In this document: positions 11,046 through 20,901 of the stretch, piece by piece
Position numbering within the stretch: the first letter of the stretch is position 1
Layout of the letters: every line of letters starts with the position of its first letter
Source: Isochrysis galbana
Lineage: Eukaryota; Haptophyta; Isochrysidales; Isochrysidaceae
NCBI GenBank assembly: GCA_018136815.1
Contig: CM030937.1
Span: forward strand, 6,066,526 to 6,130,525
DNA: 64,000 bases
Reading direction: 5' to 3'
Program-made: the position numbers and the translations under genes
The notes under the pieces: generated by a model
What the model was told of the DNA's origin: nothing
What the model saw: the letters and a program-made list of their open reading frames with translations, nothing else
The model's database searches: none

Positions 11046-11185
11046 GGGGCTGGGTCCGCGGAGGAGCGGCGTGGCGCTTAGCGTGACCGTCGACTCTCCC
11101 GGTTACTGTGCTGGCCTGACTTGGACTTAGAGAAGCGTGGGGGCGGAGAGATCGGCGAGAGTTAGAATGTAAACCTTCGGGGACC
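11046..11185. repeat. Direct duplicate of 10228-10353 at the contig end
   Basis: This ~140-bp piece repeats the gag segment at 10228-10353 in the same orientation, with several one- to two-base indels, and ends exactly at the N gap. This suggests an assembly artefact or a local duplication. Confidence 0.6.
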
Positions 11186-11285
11186 NNNNNNNNNNNNNNN
11201 NNNNNNNNNNNNNNNNNNNNNNNNNNNNNNNNNNNNNNNNNNNNNNNNNNNNNNNNNNNNNNNNNNNNNNNNNNNNNNNNNNNNN
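11186..11285. other. Assembly gap (100 N)
   Basis: Exactly 100 N, the usual placeholder for a gap of unknown size. The 5' LTR of A1 would be expected on this side and is not seen. Confidence 0.95.
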
Positions 11286-11578
11286 TGAAGAGACGAGCGG
11301 TTGTGGGCCGAACGGCCCCTCCCCTTTGAGCCGCGGGCGGTTTCTATTGAGATTCGGGCGGTTTCTTCTGATTTCGTGAGAGGGCGTGTTGGCAGTCCCG
11401 CGGAGGGGATGGAGAGAGTGGAGAGAAGAAGCGGCAGCGGCAGAAGGGAGGGCACGGACGGACCGAGGAGAGAGGAGAGAAAAAGGGGGCGGAGAGAGAG
11501 AGAGACAAGGGGATGTGAGGGAAGAGAGCGAAGGGGGGGGGGGGGGGAGGGCGACTCAGCAGTACAATAGGCGAGAAG

Positions 11579-11907
<329 letters not shown>

Positions 11908-12002
11908 TCCCCGCCAAAAAGTGGAGGGACTCCACCTCATCATCTCTTCCCCATTCCCATACCCCCCCTGTTCCTCTCCCCGTCTCCCTCCCGTCCTCTC
12001 CA

Positions 12003-12246
12003 ATGCCCACCTCTCCCAAGCAGTCGAGGCCTTCCAGCCCGATCACGCGAGGCTCATCGACGCACCCCTTCTCCCGCCACTCCCCGCTCGCGCCAACCGC
12101 TCACGACGTCGCCTCGCTCCACCTGAGGAGGGCTGTGAGATCTTCCAAGCAGCGCTTCGACTCTGCTGACCACGCAATGAAGCTTGAGGCAGAAAAGGTG
12201 GAGCGCGCTCGTGCGAGGTTGCTGCAGCTGCGCGGAGAAGCAGAGG
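12003..12246 (+). CDS. Putative first exon of a coiled-coil protein
   Basis: ATG at 12003 opens about 81 codons: a Ser/Pro-rich start, then a basic amphipathic helix (residues ~38-81, with L-R-R-A-V-R-S-S-K-Q-R-F and K-L-E-A-E-K-V-E-R-A-R-A-R). The reading ends at CAGAG/GTAAAC, a good GT splice donor. The frame can run on to a stop at 12308, but the composition changes after the donor. No following exon was identified. A purine-rich GA tract lies directly upstream on the coding strand, as for the coiled-coil gene at 15177-19289. The product is unknown and this could be chance. Confidence 0.3.
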
Positions 12247-14024
12247 TAAACCGACCACGGCGATCCTCGCTTGCCGCCGCAAGCCGCACTGTCGCAGACA
12301 AATGCTGAGGAGAGTGGCTTTGCGCCCCCCGCGCCCACGACCTGTCTCCGATTTTGCATGCTCTCGCTTACTTGGAGGGAGCTCAGTTCATTACTACTGA
12401 ATGAGAACGTCAGCCGACGTCTCCGTTTCTTCTCGAATAAATTTCTCAAACCGTGAGCCTCGGCGGCCAATGCTCTATGCTGAGACCTGCCACCGACTCG
12501 CGCGCACTTTGGTGTCGCTCTCCCGGTATAGCTGACTTACACTTGGATAGGAAGCGGCACGCATCGGCTGCGCAAGCATTGCTGCGGGCATAGGACACGG
12601 CACCCGCTGGCCGAATCACGGTGTCACAGTCTACTCTTCTTGTTCCCTTCGAACGGTTGGGGTTCTCCCATTGCGGGCTTGAAGTGGCTTCCACATCTAC
12701 TTAGCATCCGGACGACGGGTGCAGCCATGCCTATGTGCAGTTTGACGAGGTTGATCAACTGTTGCCGACTCACTTGCTCGCTGCTTATTAGCACTACTCT
12801 TCACCGTCTCGGCCTAGTCACGAGACCGATGAAATGATGGCTTCTTCAAGCGTGCCTTTGTCTGCAAGCTGGACTGATGACCATCACTACATCCCATTTT
12901 TTTCAAGCGTGCCTTTGAGGCGAGCTTCTGGGTGCTCCTTGGGCATCTGTTCAACTTGCCCCGATACATTCCTGTTGCAATATTTTGCCCAGGTGGTGCG
13001 AGCCAGGCCATGGGCGTGCCACATTTCATTGGTCGCCTTCGCTCTCCACTCCGCGAAGATTCGTTTTCCAACGCGCCTTCCTGATTGTCTATTGTGCGTT
13101 GATCTGCGGATAAGGAAATTTTGCTCGACCAGGATTGCGATCACATCGCGCTGTGTGCTTTTGGCCGGTTCTAACCCTTCCTCGAGGCCCTCACAATTGG
13201 TCAATCTTGACCTCTTTGTGCATCGAGAGGATCGCCGCGACCTTCGCAATATTGTGTGTTTTACATGTGTGATGTGTCCGCTGCAATACTACCCTGCCCC
13301 TGCTCACGTTGCAGTCCGTGTACTGCTGTCTTCGAAATATGGGTGTCGTTGCAAACACTGTTGTGCATTACGAGGCCGCATCGGTGCTCACCATAGCGAC
13401 TACTAGCATTGGCATTGGTTAGGCTAGGAGTAGTACATAGTGTGAAAAAATTCGGTTGGAATTGTTACTTCTTTAAAAAGAATCTTCTCAAAAAGCTCCG
13501 CTACTTGTTCTGTGTTCTTGAAGTTGTCTGCTTCTAACACGTACTGCTACTAGGGGAGAGAAACATCGGAAGTTCGGGGCCAACGCCTACTACTGTCTAG
13601 ATACCGTTCACCTTTCTACCGACACCGCCCTCCGCCTAGGGCTAGGTCAGAGTTCCGCGCCGGACCCCCAAGGTTTCGCATGAAAGTTTGCAAAAGTTGC
13701 TCACCGGCTAGCCAAGTTTCACAACACAAAAGTTTTACGTTTACGTAGTTTTTTCGGATTACGGGTTAGGTTATTGGTTGTTGACAAGTTGTTGTGTGGA
13801 GCTGCATTGCTATTATTGCGCACGCACACCATCGGACATGTTAGTAGTAGCAGTAGTAATTAATTTTAATGGTAGGTAGCAGTAGCAGCACTACCTACTA
13901 CACGTAGCGCACGTAGCATACTTTCTACACCCCCACCCGGCCCTTCTCCCCCCGCCATCAGGCGGCTCCCCCCGTGCACTACAGGGGGGTTGGGGTGAAG
14001 GGCTTAGATATGGTCCGGTGCCTC
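12247..14024. other. Region without a convincing gene
   Basis: Lower G+C than its surroundings. Short ORFs occur on both strands, but none has a recognisable domain. A short direct repeat (TTCAAGCGTGCCTTTG) occurs at about 12845-12860 and 12904-12919. Runs of AGTAG and TAGCAG trinucleotides are near 13840-13910. Confidence 0.5.
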
Positions 14025-14351
14025 AACTATCGTTAAAACGATAGGGTCATGGAGCGCGCGCCGCCGCCCGCTCTCGCTGCCGCTGCCCTCGCCATGATGG
14101 ACGAGGAGCTCACGGACACGCCGCTGTCGCCGAAGCGACCGCGTCAGGACGACCCTCCCAGCCAGGTGGGCACAGGAGCCAACCTGCCAAGCCCGCGAAC
14201 CCCCGCGAACGACACGAACAAGGCCGCCATGCTGGCAGTAGCCAGCATGCAGCACACCTCATGCACAACACACAGCCACACCAGCCACACCACACCAGTG
14301 GGACACCTCCAAAGGGAAGGCCTCCGGGCCGGGACCCCGGCGACCCGGTGA
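14025..14351 (+). mobile_element. 5' end of a LINE related to the one at 55585
   Basis: From 14025 about 34 bases match the start of the complete LINE at 55585 almost exactly, including an 8-bp-stem hairpin (14027-14044) and the start ATGGAGCGCGC at 14049. The following 100-codon frame is Pro/Ala/Thr-rich like the LINE N-terminus and shares an R-E-G-L-R-A-G motif near residue 90 (R-E-S-L-R-A-G in the full element). It then stops. The endonuclease and RT are absent, so this is a truncated or non-autonomous relative. Confidence 0.6.
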
Positions 14352-14741
14352 TCCGTTCCACCCTTCCTCCTATGCCTATGCCTCCCGGGCTGGCGGCGGA
14401 CTCTGTCTCGACTTATCCGGTAAACAGGCGCGAAACTTACCGATTTTTCGGTGGGCGGAGCTCTCGCTCATCGCTCACGCCCACCCCCTTCTCCGCGCTC
14501 TCCTCCCCTCTCTTGCGGCGCGCCTGCGGGAAGCCTCCAGCTGCCCTGTGGCGGCCTCTCGGAGGCTCCTGGAGGCCTGGAGGCCAGCTCAGGGTAGAGG
14601 AGGCTGGGGCAGGGCCCCTCTGGCCTCCCCTGCGCTCTCCCTCGCTGGCGCTCCTGAGCATCTGGGCCCCCCACGCTGCACCTGTCTGCCCGTCGACCGT
14701 CGACCAGGGGGGGAGGGGGGGTTGGAGCGATGGGCTGGCCA
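14352..14741. other. G+C-rich stretch without a gene
   Basis: No domain or conserved motif was recognised. Open frames on both strands are Pro/Arg/Gly-rich and overlap each other. Confidence 0.45.
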
Positions 14742-14945
14742 CGATGGGCCAGAACTTGGACAGCAGGGAACCAGGCGAGGCTGTAGGGAAGAGAGTGGGT
14801 CAGCAGGGCAGAGTGCTCCTGGCAAGCCATCAGGTATGCCAGGAAGATAGGTGGTTGCCCTCCCCCACGGCAGGGGAGGAGTGGAGAGAGGGGGGGGCTC
14901 GTGCCCCCCCATGGCCAAACCAAGTATAAACGTATAAACTTAGTT
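14742..14945 (+). repeat. Interspersed repeat R1, copy 1
   Basis: About 200 bp resembling 19645-19885 in the same orientation: shared blocks include CCTGGCAAGCCAT, CCTCCCCCACGGCAG, GGGGAGGAGTGGAGAGAG and a shared CCAAGTRTAAAC end. This copy has a hairpin with 8-bp arms and a TCGT loop at 14891-14910 (GGGGGGGC/GCCCCCCC). No coding content or target duplication was found. Confidence 0.55.
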
Positions 14946-15176
14946 GCCAAAACCGAAAAAAAGGGAAAAGGAACGAGGACGAGAGGGGGAGCGGGAAGGG
15001 AGCGGGGAGGGAGCAAGATGTCAAGTGGGGATCCCAGAGAGGGGAGTACGGAGTACACGAGATAGCATAGCGGACACCGTCAAGAAAATTTTTTCCATCT
15101 AAATGTGATCGAGCTCGATTCCTATTCCATCGGCCCCTATGTGCAATGTTGCATGCTAAGCACATGATGGCAACTC
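14946..15176. other. Short intergenic stretch downstream of the coiled-coil gene
   Basis: A-rich and G-rich tracts only. It would hold the 3' UTR of the minus-strand gene ending at 15177. Confidence 0.4.
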
Positions 15177-18100
15177 CTATTTCATGGTGAGGACGCCAAG
15201 CAACTTAGATGACGATGCACGAGAGCCAACTGAGGCCGATTCCACAAAGGGGTCCCCCATGGGTGAGCACGCCGAATTGTATCGCGCTCTCACGTCGCCA
15301 AGGCTCGAATCCGCATGTGCGAGGCTGAGCGCTTCGCTCAGGGCTGCTCGATCACTAGAATCGGGCATTGTGCGGTCGTGGGAATCAGGTAAAGTTGGCG
15401 GGGGGCGCACCGAACTTTCAACCCGTGCTGCCTCAAACGTTGTCTCTAACGCCGCCGCGAATCGGCCGCGCTGGAGCGACCCAAATCGCTGGCGTAGTGT
15501 TGCCACTTCGAGTGTAAGACTTGCGCTAGCTGACCGTTCGTCAGCTAGTGCGTTGCTGAGCCACGCGCATTGCGCTTTCTCAGAGTCAAACCCCTCACGC
15601 ATCGCTTCCGCCCTCTCCGCCTCTGCCTCCATCCGGAGAACGGCGGCGCCCAACTCACGCGTCAAGCCGTCTATCTCGGACCTTGCGTGAATGGCCTCGT
15701 CCTCGGCGCAACGAAGCTCGCAGCATATGCACGCTAAAATCGAGCCCCACTCTCTGGCCTCCCGCTTGCGCGCTTCTTCTGATGCCTTTGTCTGGGCACC
15801 GAACCGTAGAAGTAGCGCCCCTGAGCGTTCGAGCGCATGCCACAATTCAGCGTCTCCGCCATCAGCTTGCCGTGCTCGGCCGCCGACGACGGAGCTTCGA
15901 GTCGACACCGGCGTGACGCCTTCTCCGTCGCAAGCACCTCGCGAACAGCTTACTCTCACTTTCACCGGCCCTTCCGCCGCACACTCAGCGGATGCTGCCG
16001 GCGTGGCATAAGTGCTCGTTGCGCAATCATGCACGTCGCACAACGCGACCCCGGACGAGCTACCGCCATAACGGAATAGCGGAGCTGACGAGTGGACGGG
16101 CAAGAGGCAGCCCTCCCCGCATGAGTGGAGCATATTCGCTACCTCTTGCGCGGCCCTCCCCAATGTGAGAGCTAGTGCCCAGCCACGCTCGTGCGTCTCG
16201 TGGTGTTGTTGGCGCGCGTCCGCCGCCTCAGCGCGCGCCTCGTCGCGAGCGCGCAGCAGCTCCTCCACACGTGCCTCTGCTCGTCGCGCTGCCGCCGCGT
16301 GTGCCTCCGCCTCGCCTCGCAACGCGCGGCGGGCTGCCTCCGCCTTGGCCTCCTGCGCTGCGCGCGTTCGCCGCTCAGCCGCCGCACCCATCGCCGCCGC
16401 ATTGAGGCGAGACAGGGAGGCACTCTGCGCCGCCGCGCGAGCGCTCGCCTCACTCACCTGCGCTTGGCACGCCGAAAGCGCCGCACGCAGCGTGCGCACC
16501 TCAGACTCGGCCGCTCCGCGGCGCGCCAGCAGCAACCGGCAAGAATCGCACATGATCGTGCCCGCAGCAACCTCCACGTCGTGCGTTCTCGGGAGTGAGC
16601 GACGGGTCAGCGCTCCGGTGCTAGATTGATGAACCTGAGGCTCGACGGCTTCGCAAGGCCGCACGTCCCTGCTGCCGCCATCATGCCTCTCCGCTGCCGC
16701 CCTAGCCTCGTCGCTCAGTGCAAGCTCACGGCTGAGACTTTCCGCGACCGCACGAACTTCAGCTGTCGCAACAGCGGAGTCACTGATGGCGCGCGCAATC
16801 GACGCGGCCCGGTCAGCCTCTGCCGAGTCCGCAGCCGCTTCTGCAACGGCAGCCGCATCGCGCATGCGAGCCTCCACGTCCGCCAAGCTAGCCAGGGCTC
16901 CGGCCTCGGCCGTCTGGGCCGCAGACATGGCCGAGTCCGCAAAGGCCTCCACGCGATGCACCTCGCTAGTGAGGCACCGCACGCTGCATGCACTGACGGT
17001 CGCGAAGTTGCGCGCGGTTTCAGCCTCGGCCTCGGCCTCGGTAAGCAACGAACGCCATAGCGAGTCGAGAGCGAGTAGTTCAAGCCGTGCGTGTGCCACC
17101 GCCGCCCCAGTGGACACCTCGTGGATGGCCATCGGGGACTCGCGGGGAAGCACGGAAGCAGGGGCGGTCTCCTCAAGCGGCATGCGGACTACGACCATGG
17201 TTGTTCCTTTGCCGCTCATATCTCTGGAAGTCCGATGACGCTTCGCATCGGGTGTCACCACAGGCGCAGCTCGTGGCGTGGTTGCATCACTTGGTTCGAA
17301 GGACACTGCTTCAGCGAGGGCTTGCGGCAGTGCTGGCTTCGGTTCCTCAGATATCGCCCCTTGCAATGCCCTCTGATAGCGTACCTCCGCGTCGTAGCGC
17401 TCGCGCTCTGCCCGAGCACGAATCGCCTCTGCCGCAAGTGACACCTCAGCGGCCTCCGTAATAGCCTCCGCCTTGCGTGCCTCAGCTGCCGCGCACCTGT
17501 CCTCGGCTCGCCGCCGCGCCGCCGACTGTGCCTCGGCCGTGACCACCGCATAGGCGGCCGTGTGATCAGCGAGACGAAGTTCTTGCAGAAGCACCACCGC
17601 GTGAATTCGTTCGACGTCGGTCTCGCGTTGAGCAGCTTCCTCGGCTCGCCGTGCCGCAGAAAGCTGCTCCGCATATGCCGCTCGATCTGCCTCGGCCGCC
17701 CCGCGCACCTCACACAACGCGAGCTGCAGCCTCGACTGGGATGCGCGAGCCTCCGCGTTCTCTTGTTCGAGGCGGGCGCGCAATCTGGAGCTGACGAGCC
17801 GTTCGGCCGCTATCGCCTTCAATTCGGTGGCCGCCCGCCCTTCTAGCTCCCTCACGTGCGTGTCGGCCTCTTCACGCATCGCAACAACGGAGTCTCTCGC
17901 TGCTATAGCGCTACTGCGCGCCTCCTCCACCACCACGCTGAGCGCCTCTTCCACCCTTTGCAACTGTGCTGCCATTGCGTCTGCCTCCGTCATCGCCGAC
18001 GTGCGGACATCGGTCACCTCCTTCTGTGCCGCCACTAGCTCGGCACGTGCTCGCGCCAGCGCTTGATCTGACATGGCCGCCATCATCTCCCCATTCTTGA

Positions 18101-19289
18101 TCGCTTGCACCGCCCGTGCGTCGGCCTCCTCCGCACGCGCCCTTGCCTGTGCAAGAGCCACGTCGACCTCGTCCAGAGTAGCCTGTCGTCTTGCGAGCTC
18201 CGCCTGATTCTCCTGTTCGCGCTCGCGCGCTACGGCTAGCGTAGCCTCGAGCTCGTCTAGCCGCACTCGTGCCTGCGTCTCGGCACCTTCCAAGCTCTGC
18301 CTTGCCTCCTCCGATGCCCGTTGAGCCTCAGCCCGAACCGAGGCCACTTCAGCCTGCGCGCGCGACCAAATGTCGTCTAGGCGGGTCTGAGCTTCCATTT
18401 GAAGCTCGGCGGCCGCCTCCACGCGCTTGACGCTCATCGCGCGGATCACTTCAGCACGTAGGGTCTCCTCCGCCGCTTCTGCGTCGGCCTCGCGGTGCAA
18501 GGCGTGACGGAGCGCATCGGCGGCAGAAGAGGCGCTCGAACGCAACGCTGAGAGCTCTTGCTCGGTCCTTCGCAATGCAGCCGCGGAGCCGCGTCGCACA
18601 GCCGATGACTCGGCACGCGCCATCGCTGTCTGCACGCGGCTCGCCTCGAGATCCTGCGCCCGCTGGAACAGCTCGAGCCGCATTGCATTGAGCTGCTCCT
18701 CACCCTGCGCGAGCGCCGATTCGGCGCTCGCACGCTCTCTCTCAGACGACTCAGCGCGCTTGCGCAGGGTGTTGTTCTCTTGCAGCGTCTCTCGCACCTC
18801 TGCGTGAGCGGCGGTCGCAGCGGACCGCGCACTCGCTGCTGACGCGTCAGCGGCGGCCACCAGCTCAGCGCGGGCGCGCGCATCCGCCTCCGCGTGCTCC
18901 GCGCGCTGCAGCGCGCCAGCCAGAGCCCGCTCCGCCTGATCGCGCTCATCGTCGGCTGCCGCAAGCGCGGAAGCGAGCGCGGCCGCAGAGGCGCGGCCGC
19001 GGAGGCTATTCAGCCGTGCGGCGCCAGCAAGCGATTCGGCCTGCTTTCGCACATGCTCACACTCCTCCGCCGCGACAGCAGCCGCGCGCACCAGCTCTTC
19101 GTTTGCGCGAAGCGCGCCGTCACGGGCAGCGAGCGCGGCTCGGAGCGCTACAGTTGTGGCCTCTGCGTCGAGCTCGTGCGTGATCTGCGCGGCCCCCTCG
19201 CAAGAAGAGAGGTGGAGAGCGTGGTTTTGCGGCGTGGCTGGCGTGGGGGAAGAGAAGAGGAAGGAGGCCTTCCGCCAGCTTCCATCCAT
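15177..19289 (-). CDS. Large Ala/Glu/Arg-rich coiled-coil protein
   Basis: About 1370 residues from ATG at 19289 to TAG at 15177-15179. The frame is open further upstream, but that part is only an Arg-Glu translation of a GA tract, so 19289 (M-D-G-S-W-R-K) is preferred; an intron near residues 20-45 is possible. From residue ~45 to ~700 the protein is almost continuous heptad-like helix rich in Ala, Glu, Arg, Ser and Val. A non-helical segment (T-P-D-A-K-R-H-R-T-S region) is followed by further coiled coils, and the tail is Ser/Pro-rich. No enzymatic or zinc motif was recognised. It resembles structural or cytoskeletal proteins of protists in composition only. Two R1 repeats flank it. Strong third-position G/C bias and the absence of stops over 4.1 kb support a real gene. 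Confidence 0.65.
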   Translation of the reverse strand: MDGSWRKASFLFSSPTPATPQNHALHLSSCEGAAQITHELDAEATTVALRAALAARDGALRANEELVRAAAVAAEECEHVRKQAESLAGAARLNSLRGRASAAALASALAAADDERDQAERALAGALQRAEHAEADARARAELVAAADASAASARSAATAAHAEVRETLQENNTLRKRAESSERERASAESALAQGEEQLNAMRLELFQRAQDLEASRVQTAMARAESSAVRRGSAAALRRTEQELSALRSSASSAADALRHALHREADAEAAEETLRAEVIRAMSVKRVEAAAELQMEAQTRLDDIWSRAQAEVASVRAEAQRASEEARQSLEGAETQARVRLDELEATLAVAREREQENQAELARRQATLDEVDVALAQARARAEEADARAVQAIKNGEMMAAMSDQALARARAELVAAQKEVTDVRTSAMTEADAMAAQLQRVEEALSVVVEEARSSAIAARDSVVAMREEADTHVRELEGRAATELKAIAAERLVSSRLRARLEQENAEARASQSRLQLALCEVRGAAEADRAAYAEQLSAARRAEEAAQRETDVERIHAVVLLQELRLADHTAAYAVVTAEAQSAARRRAEDRCAAAEARKAEAITEAAEVSLAAEAIRARAERERYDAEVRYQRALQGAISEEPKPALPQALAEAVSFEPSDATTPRAAPVVTPDAKRHRTSRDMSGKGTTMVVVRMPLEETAPASVLPRESPMAIHEVSTGAAVAHARLELLALDSLWRSLLTEAEAEAETARNFATVSACSVRCLTSEVHRVEAFADSAMSAAQTAEAGALASLADVEARMRDAAAVAEAAADSAEADRAASIARAISDSAVATAEVRAVAESLSRELALSDEARAAAERHDGGSRDVRPCEAVEPQVHQSSTGALTRRSLPRTHDVEVAAGTIMCDSCRLLLARRGAAESEVRTLRAALSACQAQVSEASARAAAQSASLSRLNAAAMGAAAERRTRAAQEAKAEAARRALRGEAEAHAAAARRAEARVEELLRARDEARAEAADARQQHHETHERGWALALTLGRAAQEVANMLHSCGEGCLLPVHSSAPLFRYGGSSSGVALCDVHDCATSTYATPAASAECAAEGPVKVRVSCSRGACDGEGVTPVSTRSSVVGGRARQADGGDAELWHALERSGALLLRFGAQTKASEEARKREAREWGSILACICCELRCAEDEAIHARSEIDGLTRELGAAVLRMEAEAERAEAMREGFDSEKAQCAWLSNALADERSASASLTLEVATLRQRFGSLQRGRFAAALETTFEAARVESSVRPPPTLPDSHDRTMPDSSDRAALSEALSLAHADSSLGDVRARYNSACSPMGDPFVESASVGSRASSSKLLGVLTMK

Positions 19290-19334
19290 AGGACGCGGGG
19301 CTAGAGCGCACGAGGCGAGCTCGTCCGGCCTCTC

Positions 19335-19545
19335 TTGGAGCTTTTTCCTCCTCCTCCTCCCCCCTCCTTCCCTCCCTCCCTCCCTCTCTCTCTTCCTCTC
19401 CCTCCCTCTCCCTCCCTCCCTACTAAATCTCTCCCTCTCTCTCTCTCTTCTCTCCTTTTCCCTTTCTCTCCGTCTCACGAACCTCTCTCTCTCTCTCTCT
19501 CTCCCTCTTCTCTCCTCTCATCGGGCGAGAGAGGGGGAGAGAGAC
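19335..19545. repeat. CT-rich tract upstream of the coiled-coil gene
   Basis: (CT)n and CCCTCC runs on the plus strand, read as a GA-rich tract on the coding strand of the gene starting at 19289. It lies where a 5' UTR or core promoter would be. Its function is unknown. Confidence 0.6.
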
Positions 19546-19644
19546 CACCATCCGCTCATTCTTTCTTTACCGGTCGGAAGGTTTTTTTTTCTAATTTTAA
19601 GGGAATAGGCTAACTAGGGGGAGGCGAGAGGCTCCTCAGAGCTC

Positions 19645-19885
19645 AGAGGTAGCGCCGGGCCAGGACGAGCGAATCAGGCGAGCCTGTGGCCTGTGGGGGA
19701 GGGAGTGGGTCATTAGTCATTAGGGCAGTCTCCTCCTGGCAAGCCATAAGGCATGTCGGCATGTCAGGAGGATGGGTGGTTCCTCCCCCACGGCAGACGG
19801 CAGACGGCAGGGGCAGGGGAGGAGTGGAGAGAGGGGGGGCTCTTGCTCCCGCATGGGCGAACCAAGTGTAAACTTTGTTGGGGGC
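19645..19885 (+). repeat. Interspersed repeat R1, copy 2
   Basis: Same orientation as 14742-14945. It is longer because of small internal duplications (GGCATGT twice; CGGCAGACGGCAGACGGCAG). It ends with the shared CCAAGTGTAAAC motif. The region 19886-20018 that follows shows nothing recognisable. Confidence 0.55.
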
Positions 19886-20026
19886 CTCTGCCATAAGGTT
19901 GCCCAGTGGAGGAATGGCCGTACAGGGCAGGCACTAGCAGGTTGAGGTCTGCAGCTTGCAGCCCCCCACGGGGGGACGGGGGGCGGCAGCATGGCTGTGT
20001 CTTGCTGTCTTGCCTGGTGTGGCCGG

Positions 20027-20210
20027 CCTACATGTGAAACACAGCCAAACTTAGAAATAAAACAGCAAAAACAGTATGTTTTTTGCCGTCGAAAAAAAAC
20101 AGTGTAAAAAACAGATGTGCGGGGTAGGGGGGCCGCCCGAAATAAAACAGCGAAAAACATATGTTTTGGGCCTCCGAAAAAAAACACTGTTCCTGTGTTT
20201 CACATGTAGG
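20027..20210. mobile_element. 184-bp MITE with 18-bp TIRs and 8-bp target duplication
   Basis: The ends are perfect inverted repeats: CCTACATGTGAAACACAG at 20027-20044 and its complement at 20193-20210. The octamer GTGGCCGG lies directly outside both ends (20019-20026 and 20211-20218), a perfect 8-bp target-site duplication. Inside are two imperfect direct copies of an A-rich unit (AAATAAAACAGC...) at about 20055 and 20140. It has no coding capacity. An 8-bp duplication fits hAT-like (or P-like) transposases supplied in trans, but the TIR lacks an obvious hAT consensus, so the superfamily is open. Confidence 0.85.
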
Positions 20211-20218
20211 GTGGCCGG

Positions 20219-20406
20219 TGGCCGGGGCCACGGGCCGTGTGGCGTGACCGGAGTCGCACGCACTTGCTCGGCCTCAGCGGGCGGACGCGGTCGCTTCGCC
20301 AGCGACTGCGCGACTGTTCCATGGGAGGTGGGGGGCCGCCCTCGGCGGGGAGCCCGAAGGAGAGGAGGGGAGCGGCGGCGCGCTCCATGGCCCATAGCCA
20401 TAGCAA
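20219..20406 (-). mobile_element. LINE-like 5' fragment (minus strand)
   Basis: The minus strand carries ATGGAGCGCGCC at 20388, the same start as the LINE at 55609, preceded by a repeated CTATGG sequence. The ~60-codon frame is Pro/Arg-rich and ends inside the MITE at 20200. Only the start signature supports the assignment, so it is tentative. Confidence 0.35.
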
Positions 20407-20901
20407 CTGACTATAAAGTTAGTTCGGCGGTGTATGTGGCTAGGTATACTGTCCAACAAGATGCTCTACAAGACTGCAATTCTAATCGACAACGAGCAGG
20501 GCAGAATAATGACCAAAGACCTCGGCGGGCGTTTGACGAATTGGGCAAACCCATAGATAGGGTCTGTCGATTCGCGAATGCGAATGCGACAGCGACGGCG
20601 TTCTTTCCTCTTTTTGTTTTTGCGACTCGCGTTTTGGAGATCCTTATTTCCTCTTTTGGAGACCCTGGAAAAAAGGACCCCTGCGAACAAGAGAAGTCGC
20701 GTAGACTGAGCCTAATATCAATATCAATATCCACAATCGGATTGAACAATCGTCAATATATATCCACAATGTGGCCAGTGTCTTCACACTCACACTCACA
20801 CTTTTCACTTTTGGCTTTGAGCTGCTGAGCCTTGAGAGACCGTCCGTTGGTGGTCGCGTGGGCAGCGTCCCAGGTGGCGGCGGCGGCGGCGGCGGCGCTC
20901 C
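20407..20901. other. Intergenic stretch with an A-type LTR-end motif
   Basis: No gene seen. At 20572-20591 the minus strand reads a duplicated version of the A-family LTR start (TGTCGCATTCGCATTCGCGA), possibly a degenerate solo LTR edge. AT-rich ATCAATATCAATATC repeats are near 20713-20730. Confidence 0.4.

Noticed and set aside
12834-13406. 190-codon plus-strand ORF
   Set aside because: No recognisable domain, overlapping minus ORFs of similar quality, and low coding character.
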